53,982 bases of DNA from Lachnospiraceae bacterium (GTDB lineage Bacteria > Bacillota > Clostridia > Lachnospirales > Lachnospiraceae), in contig CAJTIR010000028.1 in NCBI GenBank assembly GCA_910576385.1, positions 1-53,982 on the forward strand, written 5' to 3'. Every line of letters begins with the position of its first letter. The first letter of the stretch is position 1. The notes below the pieces were generated by a model. The model searched no databases. It was not told where the DNA came from and saw only the letters and a list, made by a program, of their open reading frames with translations. The position numbers and the translations under genes were made by a program. This document shows, in pieces, positions 15,000 to 23,138 of this stretch.

Positions 15000-15329
15000 A
15001 TGGAACGGCTGCGGATTGAATACAGAACGGGATATATGGAACTGAATGTGGAGGCGTTCTTTCCCTGCAAGATGCCGGCGATGAGGAAAGCCGCAAGGCT
15101 CATCAATTCATATTGTACCGATGAAACAAGGGCGGAGCTGCTCTCGGAACTGCGGGAGCTGGCTGATGGTTACAAGGCCCTGTGCGATATGTACACGGAA
15201 AAAGCGGAGGGGTTTCCAGAGGATTCCCCACAGCGGAGGCACTGGAGGGCGCAGTTTAACAAAACGGAAGTCCTACGCAGACGGATGGGAAATAATATCA
15301 AACTAATCTCAGGAGGCAGAGAGGGATGA
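15000..15329 (+). CDS. Uncharacterised phage protein
   Basis: A 109-residue, mostly helical, charged protein ('MRKAARLINSYCTDETRAEL', 'LRELADGYKALCDMYTEKAE', 'HWRAQFNKTEVLRRRMGNNI'). The family is often found directly after the phage polymerase in Firmicute prophages, with no known activity. The ATG at 15000 overlaps a TGTGTGATGG context with AGGTGG upstream. Its last four bases overlap the next start. It may be an accessory replication factor, but nothing visible proves it. Confidence 0.7.
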   Translation: MERLRIEYRTGYMELNVEAFFPCKMPAMRKAARLINSYCTDETRAELLSELRELADGYKALCDMYTEKAEGFPEDSPQRRHWRAQFNKTEVLRRRMGNNIKLISGGREG

Positions 15330-15742
15330 GCAGGGCGGAAATGCAGGGGTGCAGGGCGCACGGGGACTGTTTCGCAAACAGGGGCGGCGTCTGCACCTGC
15401 TTAAAGGATAATGACTTTGGCGGGAGGGATTGCCCGTTTTACAAGCCTGCGGACACGGTCCGGAAAGAGAGCCGCAGGCAGGATGGAGGTGTAGTTCATG
15501 GGAATCAGCAGATACAACAGTGGGGGATACAGCGACCCGACCAGCCATGCGGCGCTGTCGGGGATAAGGAGGGAAGAAAGGGCGGCAAAGCGGGCATACC
15601 GGCCGCTGGTCTATATATGCTCCCCGTTTGCCGGGGACACGGAAGGGAACACGCAGAAAGCGAGGCGGTACAGCCGGTTTGCGGTGAAGAACGGCGCGAT
15701 TCCGTTTGCGCCGCACCTGCTCTTTCCGCAGTTTTTGGATGA
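15326..15742 (+). CDS. Cys-rich small phage protein, extent uncertain
   Basis: The first ~50 residues, MSRAEMQGCRAHGDCFANRG then 'CTCLKDNDFGGRDCPFYKPA', form a compact Cys-rich, probable zinc-binding module common in Firmicute phages. The frame continues to 138 residues, but its last ~80 codons lie over the next gene (15498) in another frame and have low-complexity, shadow-like composition. Either the product really runs on, or a frameshift near 15490 has removed a normal short C-terminus. The start codon overlaps the previous stop. The function is unknown. Confidence 0.55.
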   Translation: MSRAEMQGCRAHGDCFANRGGVCTCLKDNDFGGRDCPFYKPADTVRKESRRQDGGVVHGNQQIQQWGIQRPDQPCGAVGDKEGRKGGKAGIPAAGLYMLPVCRGHGREHAESEAVQPVCGEERRDSVCAAPALSAVFG

Positions 15743-15929
15743 CGGGAAGCCTGCGGAGCGGGCAATCGGTATGTTCATGGGCATGGTGCTTTTAGGGAAA
15801 TGCGAGCAGCTATGGGTGTTCGGCGGCACCATATCCACGGGGATGGCGGCGGAGATTGAGAAGGCGGAAAAGCGGGATATGGTGATCCGCTATTTCACGG
15901 AAGGCTGCGAGGAGGTATGCAGGGTATGA
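15498..15929 (+). CDS. DUF4406-type nucleoside deoxyribosyltransferase-like protein
   Basis: A 143-residue protein with a core 'VYICSPFAGDTEGNTQKARR' (a YIxxPxxG phosphate/nucleotide-loop signature), 'GAIPFAPHLLFPQFL' and 'CEQLWVFGGTISTGMAAEIE'. This is the Rossmann-like layout of the DUF4406 / nucleoside 2-deoxyribosyltransferase superfamily. Phage members may act on modified nucleotides or salvage; the actual substrate is unknown. It overlaps the primase start in an ATGA join (15926-15929), so it is translationally coupled to replication genes. Confidence 0.8.
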   Translation: MGISRYNSGGYSDPTSHAALSGIRREERAAKRAYRPLVYICSPFAGDTEGNTQKARRYSRFAVKNGAIPFAPHLLFPQFLDDGKPAERAIGMFMGMVLLGKCEQLWVFGGTISTGMAAEIEKAEKRDMVIRYFTEGCEEVCRV

Positions 15930-18184
15930 AAATGACATTTTATGTGGCGAACTGCCGGGGAAATGAGAAGAACAGCCTGTACCCGAAAAAGTGCGTCGTG
16001 GATAACGAGGACGACTGCCTGGAGGTCATGGCGTTCGACCATGTGTGCGGTGAGTTCAAGGGATGCCGCCGTGGGAATGATAACTTCCTTTCCTGCGACG
16101 CATCCGTGATGGACTGTGATAATGACCATTCCGATAATCCGGCGGACTGGATTCATCCGGAGGATTTGGAAGGGAAAGTCGGGAAAGATGTGGCATTTGC
16201 CGTGGTTCCGAGCCGGCATAACATGAAGCCGAAGGAGGGGAAGTCTGCAAGGCCGAGGTTCCATGTGTATTTCCCGCATGATCCAATTACGGATTGGGAG
16301 AGCTGTGCTGCTTTGAAGAAAGCCATACAACAGGAGTTCCCGTTCTTCGATGCCAGGGCGCTGGACTCTGCCCGGTTCATCTTCGGGCATCCGGCAGGTT
16401 CCATCCTCTGGCATGAGGGCGAGATCACTATTGACTGCATCGTGAAGCCCCAGGGTATCAGCCCCGGAGGTGCGGGGCGGGAGATTCCGCAGGGGCAGCG
16501 GAACGCCACCATGTCCCATTTTGCGGGGCGCGTGGTGAAGCGGTACGGCGCGACGGAACGGGCGCATGAGATATTCATGGAGGAGGCGGCAAAGTGCAAT
16601 CCGCCCCTGGAAGAGGCGGAGCTTGCCATGATCTGGCAGAGCGCCTGTAGGTTTGCGGAGAAAGTGCAGGGGCAGGAAGGGTATGTTTCCCCGGATGCAT
16701 ACAATGACGAGTTCGGGCGGGAATCGCTGAAGCCGGGGGATTACTCCGACATCGGGCAGGCGAAGGTGCTGACAAGGGAATACGGCGTGGAGCTGCGCTA
16801 TACGGCGGCTACGGATTACCTGCGTTTCTGCGGGCAGTATTGGGTGGAGTCGAAGCAGCAGGCGGTGGGAGCAGCGGAGGAGTTCCTCGACCTACAGCTT
16901 GCGGATGCCAAGGATGAGATCGCCCGGACGAAACAGGCGCTCATGGATACCGGCATATCGGAGGATGCCATCACCTCCGGCGGCAAGTCGCTGGAAAAGA
17001 AGATAAGCGGAGGGCAGATGGACGCCTACCTTGCGTACCTGTCCGCCCAGGCGTATAAGGCGTTCGTGATGAAACGCAGGGACATGAAGTATGTGGTTTC
17101 CGCCCTGCAGGCGGCGAAGCCGATGCTAGAGATCAGCGTGTCAGACCTGGATAAAGACGGGTTTCTTCTGAACACGCCGGACGGCACCTATTACCTCCCG
17201 GACGGATTGGAGGGGAAGCGCGACCACAGCCCGGAGGACTATATCACGAAGATAACGGCGGCGGCTCCCGGCGATAAGGGGGAGAAACTGTGGCTGGATT
17301 CTTTGGACACTATTTTCTGCAAAGACCAGGAGCTGATTGATTATGTGCAGCAGATCGTGGGCATGGCTGCGGTGGGGCGCGTCTACATGGAATCGCTGGT
17401 CATCGCCTACGGGGAGGGGAGGAACGGAAAGTCAACCTTCTGGAACACCATAGCCCGTGTGCTTGGCACCTACAGCGGGAATATGTCCGCCGACACGCTG
17501 ACCGTGGGCTGCAAGCGGAATGTGAAGCCGGAGCTTGCCGAGGCGAAAGGCAAACGGCTCATCATAGCCGCCGAGCTGGAGGAAGGGATGCGGCTGAACA
17601 CCTCCGTGGTCAAGCAGATGTGTTCCACGGATGAGATTTTTGCGGAGAAAAAATATAAGGACCCTTTCAGCTTTACGCCGAGCCATACCCTCGTGCTGTA
17701 CACCAACCACCTGCCGAGGGTGGGCGCAAATGATCCGGGGACGTGGCGGCGCTTAATTGTGATCCCGTTCCATGCCAGGATAGAGGGTGCAGGGGATGTG
17801 AAGAACTATGCCGATTTCCTCGTTTCGGAGGCATCTCCGTCAATCATGGCGTGGATCATTGAGGGTGCGCAAAAGGCAATCAGCCGTAACTTCCACATCC
17901 CTTCTCCGACCTGCGTGGAGGAAGCCATCAAATCCTACCGGGAGGATAATGACTGGCTTGGGCATTTCCTGAGTGAGTGCTGCGAGGCCGATAAAACGTA
18001 CCGGGAGAAGTCCGGCATTCTGTACCAGGAGTACCGCAGCTATTGCATGAGGACGGGCGAGTACACCAGAAGCACGGCCGACTTTTATAATGCGCTGGAG
18101 TCCGCCGGCTTTTCCCGGAGGAAGGCGAAGGCCGGCATTATCGTGTATGGGCTGCGGATAAAGGAGGAGGATTTTGAGGTCTGA
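15926..18184 (+). CDS. D5-type primase-helicase (virulence-associated E-like)
   Basis: This 752-residue replication protein combines an N-terminal primase/polymerase-like half ('SCDASVMDCDNDHSDNP', 'RPRFHVYFPHDPITDWESC', 'DSARFIFGHPAG', characteristic of archaeo-eukaryotic primase) with a C-terminal superfamily 3 helicase. The helicase carries the Walker A 'YGEGRNGKSTFWNTIARV', Walker B region 'RLIIAAELEEG' and sensor 'HTLVLYTNHLPRV'. It would open the origin and prime synthesis for the family A polymerase. The ATG at 15926 is 9 bases from GGAGGT and overlaps the prior stop; the ATG at 15917 abuts the ribosome site. An iteron-like inverted repeat lies just downstream. Confidence 0.92.
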   Translation: MKMTFYVANCRGNEKNSLYPKKCVVDNEDDCLEVMAFDHVCGEFKGCRRGNDNFLSCDASVMDCDNDHSDNPADWIHPEDLEGKVGKDVAFAVVPSRHNMKPKEGKSARPRFHVYFPHDPITDWESCAALKKAIQQEFPFFDARALDSARFIFGHPAGSILWHEGEITIDCIVKPQGISPGGAGREIPQGQRNATMSHFAGRVVKRYGATERAHEIFMEEAAKCNPPLEEAELAMIWQSACRFAEKVQGQEGYVSPDAYNDEFGRESLKPGDYSDIGQAKVLTREYGVELRYTAATDYLRFCGQYWVESKQQAVGAAEEFLDLQLADAKDEIARTKQALMDTGISEDAITSGGKSLEKKISGGQMDAYLAYLSAQAYKAFVMKRRDMKYVVSALQAAKPMLEISVSDLDKDGFLLNTPDGTYYLPDGLEGKRDHSPEDYITKITAAAPGDKGEKLWLDSLDTIFCKDQELIDYVQQIVGMAAVGRVYMESLVIAYGEGRNGKSTFWNTIARVLGTYSGNMSADTLTVGCKRNVKPELAEAKGKRLIIAAELEEGMRLNTSVVKQMCSTDEIFAEKKYKDPFSFTPSHTLVLYTNHLPRVGANDPGTWRRLIVIPFHARIEGAGDVKNYADFLVSEASPSIMAWIIEGAQKAISRNFHIPSPTCVEEAIKSYREDNDWLGHFLSECCEADKTYREKSGILYQEYRSYCMRTGEYTRSTADFYNALESAGFSRRKAKAGIIVYGLRIKEEDFEV

Positions 18185-18206
18185 GAAAGCCCATGTTTTG
18201 GGAAAA

Positions 18207-18312
18207 GGTGCAGGTCGGTGCAGGTCTTGGTATAAACCCCCTTTAGGGCAGTTTTTTCAGCAAAAAATTACTTATAGAGGAGTTTTAGGTACGACTTGCA
18301 CCGACCTGCACC
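18207..18312. repeat. Iteron-like inverted repeat, possible replication origin
   Basis: The left arm (18207-18226) is two tandem copies of GGTGCAGGTC. The right arm (18293-18312, GACTTGCACCGACCTGCACC) is its reverse complement with one mismatch. The 66-bp spacer is AT-rich. It lies in the non-coding gap directly after the primase-helicase gene, where phage origins commonly sit. Repeated 10-bp units with an AT-rich middle fit a helicase/initiator loading site. Confidence 0.55.
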
Positions 18313-18357
18313 CTAAAGGCTGGAATGCTTGATAAATAAGGGATTGGAGGCATTTGC

Positions 18358-18639
18358 ATGAGAGAGAAAACCATAGAGCAGAAATTCAGGGCGGCAGTCA
18401 AGGCCGCCGGGGGCTTGGCACTTAAGTTCGCATCGCCCGGTTTTGATGGGGTGCCTGACAGACTGGCACTTCTCCCTGGCGGGAGGATGGCATTCGTGGA
18501 GGTCAAGGCTCCGGGGGAAAAGCCACGCCCCCTGCAGCTTTCCCGGCACCGGCTCCTGCGGCGGCTTGGGTTTAAGGTGTATGTGCTGGATGACGAATCG
18601 CAGATTGGAGGGATCATTGATGAGATACAGTCCACATGA
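18358..18639 (+). CDS. VRR-NUC nuclease
   Basis: A 93-residue single-domain nuclease of the VRR-NUC (PD-(D/E)XK) type. It has 'EQKFRAAVKAAGGLALKFAS', the catalytic 'GVPDRLALLPGGRMAFVEVK' (D and ExK), then 'PLQLSRHRLLRRLGFKVYV'. This is the usual phage length; it probably acts on branched or damaged DNA alongside the helicase that follows. GGAGG precedes the ATG. The 3' end overlaps the helicase start by 20 bases. Confidence 0.92.
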   Translation: MREKTIEQKFRAAVKAAGGLALKFASPGFDGVPDRLALLPGGRMAFVEVKAPGEKPRPLQLSRHRLLRRLGFKVYVLDDESQIGGIIDEIQST

Positions 18640-19984
18640 ATACCAGAAATTTACAGCAGAATACATTGAGGCGCATCCAGTATCCGCAATCTTCCTGGAC
18701 TGCGGATTAGGGAAAACGAGCATCACGCTGACGGCAGTCAATGACCTGATGTTTGACAGCTTTGAAATCCACAGGGTGCTTGTGGTAGCGCCAATCCGTG
18801 TAGCCTCTTTCAGTTGGCCGGCGGAAATTGAAAAGTGGGACCACCTTGAGGGACTGAAATACAGCGTGGCGGTCGGAACAGCGGCAGAGAGGCTGGCGGC
18901 ATTAAAAAAGCCGGCAGACATTTATCTCATCAACCGTGAGAACGTGCAGTGGCTGATTTCCGAGAGCGGCATACCGTTTGACTTCGACATGGTGGTGATC
19001 GATGAGCTGTCGTCCTTCAAGAACCACCAGACGAAGCGGTTCAAGACATTGATGAAAGTCCGGCCGAAAGTAAAGCGCATCGTGGGGCTGACCGGCACGC
19101 CGAGCAGCAACGGCCTGATGGACTTATGGGCGGAGTTCCGGCTGCTGGACATGGGCGAGCGGCTTGGGAGGTTCATCGGGCAGTACCGTACCTCTTACTT
19201 CCGGCCGGATAAGCAGAACGGGCAGGTGGTGTTCTCCTACAAGCCGCTGCCTGGGGCGGAAAAGCAGATATACGGCAAAATCTCAGACATCACGATTTCC
19301 ATGAAGTCCACCGACCACCTGCAGATGCCGGAGCTGATAAATTCCAGATACACGGTGTATCTTTCCGGGAAGGAGGATTCGCACTATGCGGATTTAAAGA
19401 AAGACCTCGTCCTGCAGTTGCCGGATGGCGATATCACAGCCGCCAACGCCGCATCCCTTTCCGGGAAGCTGTCGCAGATGGCGAATGGCGCAGTCTACAC
19501 AGATGCCGGGGAGACGGTCGCCATCCACGAGCGGAAGCTGGACGCGCTGGAGGATATCATTGAGGCGGCAAACGGCAAGCCGGTATTAGTGGCATACTGG
19601 TTCCGGCATGACCTGGAACGGATAACGGAACGGCTCCAGAAACTGAAAATCCCCTGTTCTCGGCTGGATACCGACAGCAGCATCCGGAAATGGAACGCCG
19701 GGGAAATCCCGGTGGCGCTGATTCACCCGGCATCCGCCGGACATGGCCTGAACCTCCAGGGCGGAGGGAACACGCTGGTGTGGTTCGGGCTAACATGGAG
19801 CCTTGAATTATACCAGCAGACGGTGGCGAGGCTGTGGCGGCAGGGGCAGGCATCCAAGACCGTGGTGGTGCAGCACATCATCACGAAAGGCACCATAGAC
19901 GAGCGGATCATGAAGGCGCTTTCCGAAAAGGACACCACGCAGGCCGCACTGATCGATGCGGTGAAGGCAGACTTAAAGATATAA
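18620..19984 (+). CDS. SNF2-family DNA helicase
   Basis: This 454-residue superfamily 2 helicase has motif I 'LDCGLGKTSITLTA', motif II 'VVIDELSSFKN' (a DELS variant of DEAD/H), motif III 'GLTGTPSSNGLMDLW', and C-terminal RecA-domain motifs 'HPASAGHGLNLQGGGNTLVW' and 'QQTVARLWRQGQ' (motifs V and VI). Phage SNF2 proteins of this size assist replication or recombination on duplex DNA. The ATG at 18620 has GGAGGG 7 bases upstream and overlaps the VRR-NUC gene; a far-upstream in-frame start would be in antisense-like sequence. Confidence 0.92.
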   Translation: MRYSPHEYQKFTAEYIEAHPVSAIFLDCGLGKTSITLTAVNDLMFDSFEIHRVLVVAPIRVASFSWPAEIEKWDHLEGLKYSVAVGTAAERLAALKKPADIYLINRENVQWLISESGIPFDFDMVVIDELSSFKNHQTKRFKTLMKVRPKVKRIVGLTGTPSSNGLMDLWAEFRLLDMGERLGRFIGQYRTSYFRPDKQNGQVVFSYKPLPGAEKQIYGKISDITISMKSTDHLQMPELINSRYTVYLSGKEDSHYADLKKDLVLQLPDGDITAANAASLSGKLSQMANGAVYTDAGETVAIHERKLDALEDIIEAANGKPVLVAYWFRHDLERITERLQKLKIPCSRLDTDSSIRKWNAGEIPVALIHPASAGHGLNLQGGGNTLVWFGLTWSLELYQQTVARLWRQGQASKTVVVQHIITKGTIDERIMKALSEKDTTQAALIDAVKADLKI

Positions 19985-20093
19985 GCAGAGATGTCGCTAG
20001 TCAAAAATGCAAATCTGGGCCAATCAATGAAAATCAACGACAATCTTTGAAAATCCGGGGGAAGCAAATCTATTTTGATTGGAGGCATGGCTT

Positions 20094-20552
20094 ATGAGCA
20101 TTATCTGGAAGTACCTTGACAAGCGGTCGGCGGCCGTGGACGCACTGAAGGATTACAGCAGCATGAAATTCATCATCGAACACACGGATGATGAGATAAA
20201 GGCGGCATATGAGAAAATGGGCGGCGTCAGCAGCCCGCAGTCGGACGGGATGCCCCGCACACAAAATCCCCATGCCGTGGAGGACAGGATGATAAAGGGC
20301 ATCGAGGAAATCGATGTGCTGAGGGAGAGGTACCGCCAGGCGGTGGAATATATGGCGTGGTTCCTTCCGGCATGGGAGGAGCTTTCCGAGGATGAGCGGT
20401 ATGTGCTGGAAACCTTTTATTCGGATTCGGAAAGCCAGACCAATGCCGTGTATGACATCTGCGACCGCTTCGGCATTGAGCGTTCCTCGGCGTACAACAA
20501 AAAGAACCGCGCCCTGGGGAAACTGGTAACGCTGCTGTACGGGAAACCGTGA
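20094..20552 (+). CDS. ArpU/sigma-4-like late transcription regulator
   Basis: A 152-residue helical protein. The C-terminal part, ~100-148, has 'LSEDERYVLETFYSDSESQT' and 'AVYDICDRFGIERSSAYNKK', a region-4-like helix-turn-helix. The family sits at the end of early modules in Firmicute phages and is thought to turn on late (packaging and structural) genes. GGAGG is 8 bases before the ATG at 20094. It lies immediately before the HNH-terminase block, which fits that role. Confidence 0.8.
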   Translation: MSIIWKYLDKRSAAVDALKDYSSMKFIIEHTDDEIKAAYEKMGGVSSPQSDGMPRTQNPHAVEDRMIKGIEEIDVLRERYRQAVEYMAWFLPAWEELSEDERYVLETFYSDSESQTNAVYDICDRFGIERSSAYNKKNRALGKLVTLLYGKP

Positions 20553-20695
20553 ATGCGGGCGGCATGAGTAATATCGTGGATGATTTTCCTTATTGGGCGT
20601 GGTATGCTGATAGCGTGAAAAAATGTCAAGAGGGCCTTCGCGGGAGCATCCAAATCCTGCGGGGGCTTTCTTTATGCCGTGAGGAGGTGAAGTGT

Positions 20696-21055
20696 ATGCC
20701 AAGAAAACCGAAGAGGCCGTGTTCCTTCCCCGGCTGTCCGAAGCTGACGGAGGGACGGTTCTGTGAGGAGCATGGGAAGCAGGAGAACCGCCGCTACGAG
20801 AAGTATGACCGTGACCCGGCTGTACGCCGTAGGTACGGGCGGGCGTGGAAACGAATCCGTGACCGCTACGCCGCAAAGCACCCATTCTGTGAGGAGTGTT
20901 ATAAGAAAGGGCTGCTGCATCCGATGGAGGAGGTACACCACAGGCTGCCGCTTGCAGAGGGCGGCACCCATGACGAGGGAAACCTTGTGTCGCTGTGCCA
21001 GTCCTGCCATGCGAGGATTCATGCGGAGCGCGGCGACAGGTGGAATAAACATTAA
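20696..21055 (+). CDS. HNH endonuclease of the packaging module
   Basis: A 119-residue HNH nuclease. It has an N-terminal zinc knuckle 'RPCSFPGCPKLTEGRFCEEH' and an HNH core 'EEVHHRLPLAEGGTHDEGNL' followed by 'LCQSCHARIHAERG', with metal-binding cysteines in two CxxC pairs (FCEECYKKG, LCQSC). In HK97-like phages an HNH protein next to the small terminase is needed for cos cleavage during packaging. GAGGAGGTG precedes the ATG. The structured region 21068-21244 follows. Confidence 0.92.
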   Translation: MPRKPKRPCSFPGCPKLTEGRFCEEHGKQENRRYEKYDRDPAVRRRYGRAWKRIRDRYAAKHPFCEECYKKGLLHPMEEVHHRLPLAEGGTHDEGNLVSLCQSCHARIHAERGDRWNKH

Positions 21056-21067
21056 ATTACTGTGTGT

Positions 21068-21244
21068 GGGTTCCTTGTGGAGATTTCTGCCAGCCGGTAG
21101 GGGCGGGTGAAATCTCTACAAGGGACCCGCCGGGGAACGGGCGTGGGGCGTCACGCATAAAAACCGGAAATCAAACGGGGGATTGACCCCTCGGAGATTT
21201 CCCTGAAATAAAGACTTTCAAGGTGCTGCGGCGTTTGATTTCCG
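21068..21244. other. Structured region before terS, candidate cos/pac site
   Basis: The 230-bp gap between HNH and terS holds two long inverted repeats. GGGTTCCTTGTGGAGATTT (21068-21086) pairs with AAATCTCTACAAGGGACCC (21110-21128), with two G-T pairs. CGGAAATCAAACG (21165-21177) pairs perfectly with CGTTTGATTTCCG (21232-21244). A GGGG/CCCC hairpin sits between. Location and symmetry suit a terminase binding and cutting site. Confidence 0.5.
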
Positions 21245-21286
21245 CAACATTTTTTCAAAGAAAATCAAAGAAACGGGGTGGAAACG

Positions 21287-21820
21287 GTGGCAAAAGACGG
21301 CAGCGGGCGCGGCGGCGCAAGGCCGGGGGCGGGGCGGAAGCCCAAGGCGCTCACGGAGAAGATCAGCGAGGGGAAGACGGCGGAAGTGCTGATGGAGCCG
21401 ACCGAGCTGGAGGGCGTGGATGTGCCGCCCGTGAAGGACTTCCTCAAGTCCCCGCAGAAAAGCGGGCGGGAGCTGGTGGCGGAGGAGGTTTTCAACGAAA
21501 CGTATGCATGGCTGAAGGCGAGGGGCTGTGAGAAGCTGGTTACCGTGCAGATGGTGGAGCAGTACGCCATGAGCGTCTCCCGGTGGATTCAGTGCGAGGA
21601 AATCGTGTCCTCCACGGGCTTCCTTGCGAAGCACCCGACCACGGGAGCGGCCATCGCCTCCCCTTATGTCACCATGAGCCAGTCCTACATGAAGCAGACC
21701 AATTACTGTTGGATGCAGATATACCAGATCGTGAAGGAGAACTGCTCGGTGGAGTTTTCGGGGAACACGCCGCAGGATGACGTGATGGAGCGGCTGCTCC
21801 GCGCAAGGAAAGGAGTGTAG
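21287..21820 (+). CDS. terS: Terminase small subunit, P27 family
   Basis: A 177-residue DNA-recognition subunit of the packaging motor. It has the basic N-terminus MAKDGSGRGGARPGAGRKPK typical of P27-type small terminases, then a helical core with 'LVAEEVFNETYAWLKARGCE' and 'VEQYAMSVSRWIQCEEIVS', and 'GTPQDDVMERLLRARKG'-like end ('NTPQDDVMERLLRARKGV'). The GTG at 21287 gives the family-typical start; a GTG at 21278 is an alternative. Unusually, the large subunit is not next door but 8.9 kb downstream, behind methyltransferase and accessory genes. Confidence 0.85.
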   Translation: MAKDGSGRGGARPGAGRKPKALTEKISEGKTAEVLMEPTELEGVDVPPVKDFLKSPQKSGRELVAEEVFNETYAWLKARGCEKLVTVQMVEQYAMSVSRWIQCEEIVSSTGFLAKHPTTGAAIASPYVTMSQSYMKQTNYCWMQIYQIVKENCSVEFSGNTPQDDVMERLLRARKGV

Positions 21821-21827
21821 ATAAAAA

Positions 21828-23138
21828 ATGGGAAAGACGACAACCGAGATGCAGCTCATCCCCCTGGGGAAGCTGGTGCCGTATGTGAACAACGCGCGGA
21901 CGCATTCGCCGGAGCAGCTCACGAAGCTCCGCTCGTCCCTGCGGGAGTTCGGCTTCATCAACCCGGTCATCATCGACCGGGAGTTCAATGTCATCGCAGG
22001 GCATGGCAGGATTGCCGCCGCGAAAGAGGAAGGCATGGAGGAAGTGCCGTGTGTGTTTGCAGATTTCTTGACGGAAGCACAGAAGAAAGCCTACATTCTT
22101 GCGGACAACCGCATGGCTTTGGACGCGGGATGGGATGAGGAGCTGCTCCGCATCGAGATTGAATCCCTGCAGGGTGCGGATTTTGATGTGTCGCTGACGG
22201 GATTCGGCGAGGATGAGATTGCCGAACTTTTTGCCGGGGACGGGGAGAAGGATGTGAAGGATGATGACTTCGATGTTGATAAGGCACTGGAGTCAGAGAC
22301 ATTTGTACAGCCGGGAGATATATGGCTCCTTGGCAGGCACAGGCTTCTCTGTGGCGATTCGACAAAGCCAGAAGATGTGCTGCTTCTGATGGATGGGAAG
22401 AAGGCGAATGCGTGTGTGACTGATCCGCCGTATAACTGCTCGTATTCCGGTGGCACAGGAATGACCATTATGAATGATAAGTGGGGCGACAGTGAAAAAT
22501 TCTGCCAGTTCCTGCTTGATGCGTTCAAAAATGCTTATGAGAACCTCGCTGATGGCGCAGCTTTTTATTGCTTCCATTCCGATGCAGAAAAGTGTAATTT
22601 TTTCAACGCAACCGTCAATGCCGGATTCCACTATTCCACTACCTGCATATGGGTAAAAGACACACTTGTTATCGGCCGGATGGATTTTCAGATGAGGCAT
22701 GAGCCAGTTATTTATGCGTTCAAGGATACGGCAAAGCATAAATTTTATGGTGACCGCAAACAGACGACCATATGGGAATTCGACCGCCCGAAAAAATCAA
22801 AGCTGCATCCCACAATGAAACCCCTGCCGCTCGTTGCGTATCCTGTCAGAATGTCTTCGCAGGAGAATGGAATAATCCTTGACCTGTTCGGTGGAAGCGG
22901 CTCAACGCTTATGGCATGTGAGCAGACCGGACGGATTAACTGCACAATGGAACTGGACCCTAAATACGCATCTGCCATCGTCCGCAGATATGCGGCGTCT
23001 TCAGACGGGACGGAGGATATTTTTGTCATCAGAAATGGGGAAAAACTGCCATGCAGCAGCATATATATCCCATCTGGCAATGACCTGGATTTCAAGGAAG
23101 CGTCGGTTGATGAAGCACAAGGGGGTGGCGGCAGATGA
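21828..23138 (+). CDS. DNA methyltransferase with ParB-like N-terminal domain
   Basis: A 436-residue two-domain protein. Residues ~1-100 are ParB/Srx-like ('LGKLVPYVNNARTHSPEQLT', 'NPVIIDREFNVIAGHGRIAA'). From ~165 onward it is an amino-methyltransferase (N4-C or N6-A) with catalytic 'ACVTDPPYNC' (DPPY), 'KLHPTMKPLPLVAYPVRMSS' and the SAM-binding 'ILDLFGGSGSTLMACEQTGR'. Phages use such enzymes to mask DNA from host restriction and perhaps to mark packaging sites. The C-terminal half (from about 22260) is visibly more AT-rich than the N-terminal half and adjoins a homing endonuclease gene, suggesting recombination. Confidence 0.92.
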   Translation: MGKTTTEMQLIPLGKLVPYVNNARTHSPEQLTKLRSSLREFGFINPVIIDREFNVIAGHGRIAAAKEEGMEEVPCVFADFLTEAQKKAYILADNRMALDAGWDEELLRIEIESLQGADFDVSLTGFGEDEIAELFAGDGEKDVKDDDFDVDKALESETFVQPGDIWLLGRHRLLCGDSTKPEDVLLLMDGKKANACVTDPPYNCSYSGGTGMTIMNDKWGDSEKFCQFLLDAFKNAYENLADGAAFYCFHSDAEKCNFFNATVNAGFHYSTTCIWVKDTLVIGRMDFQMRHEPVIYAFKDTAKHKFYGDRKQTTIWEFDRPKKSKLHPTMKPLPLVAYPVRMSSQENGIILDLFGGSGSTLMACEQTGRINCTMELDPKYASAIVRRYAASSDGTEDIFVIRNGEKLPCSSIYIPSGNDLDFKEASVDEAQGGGGR

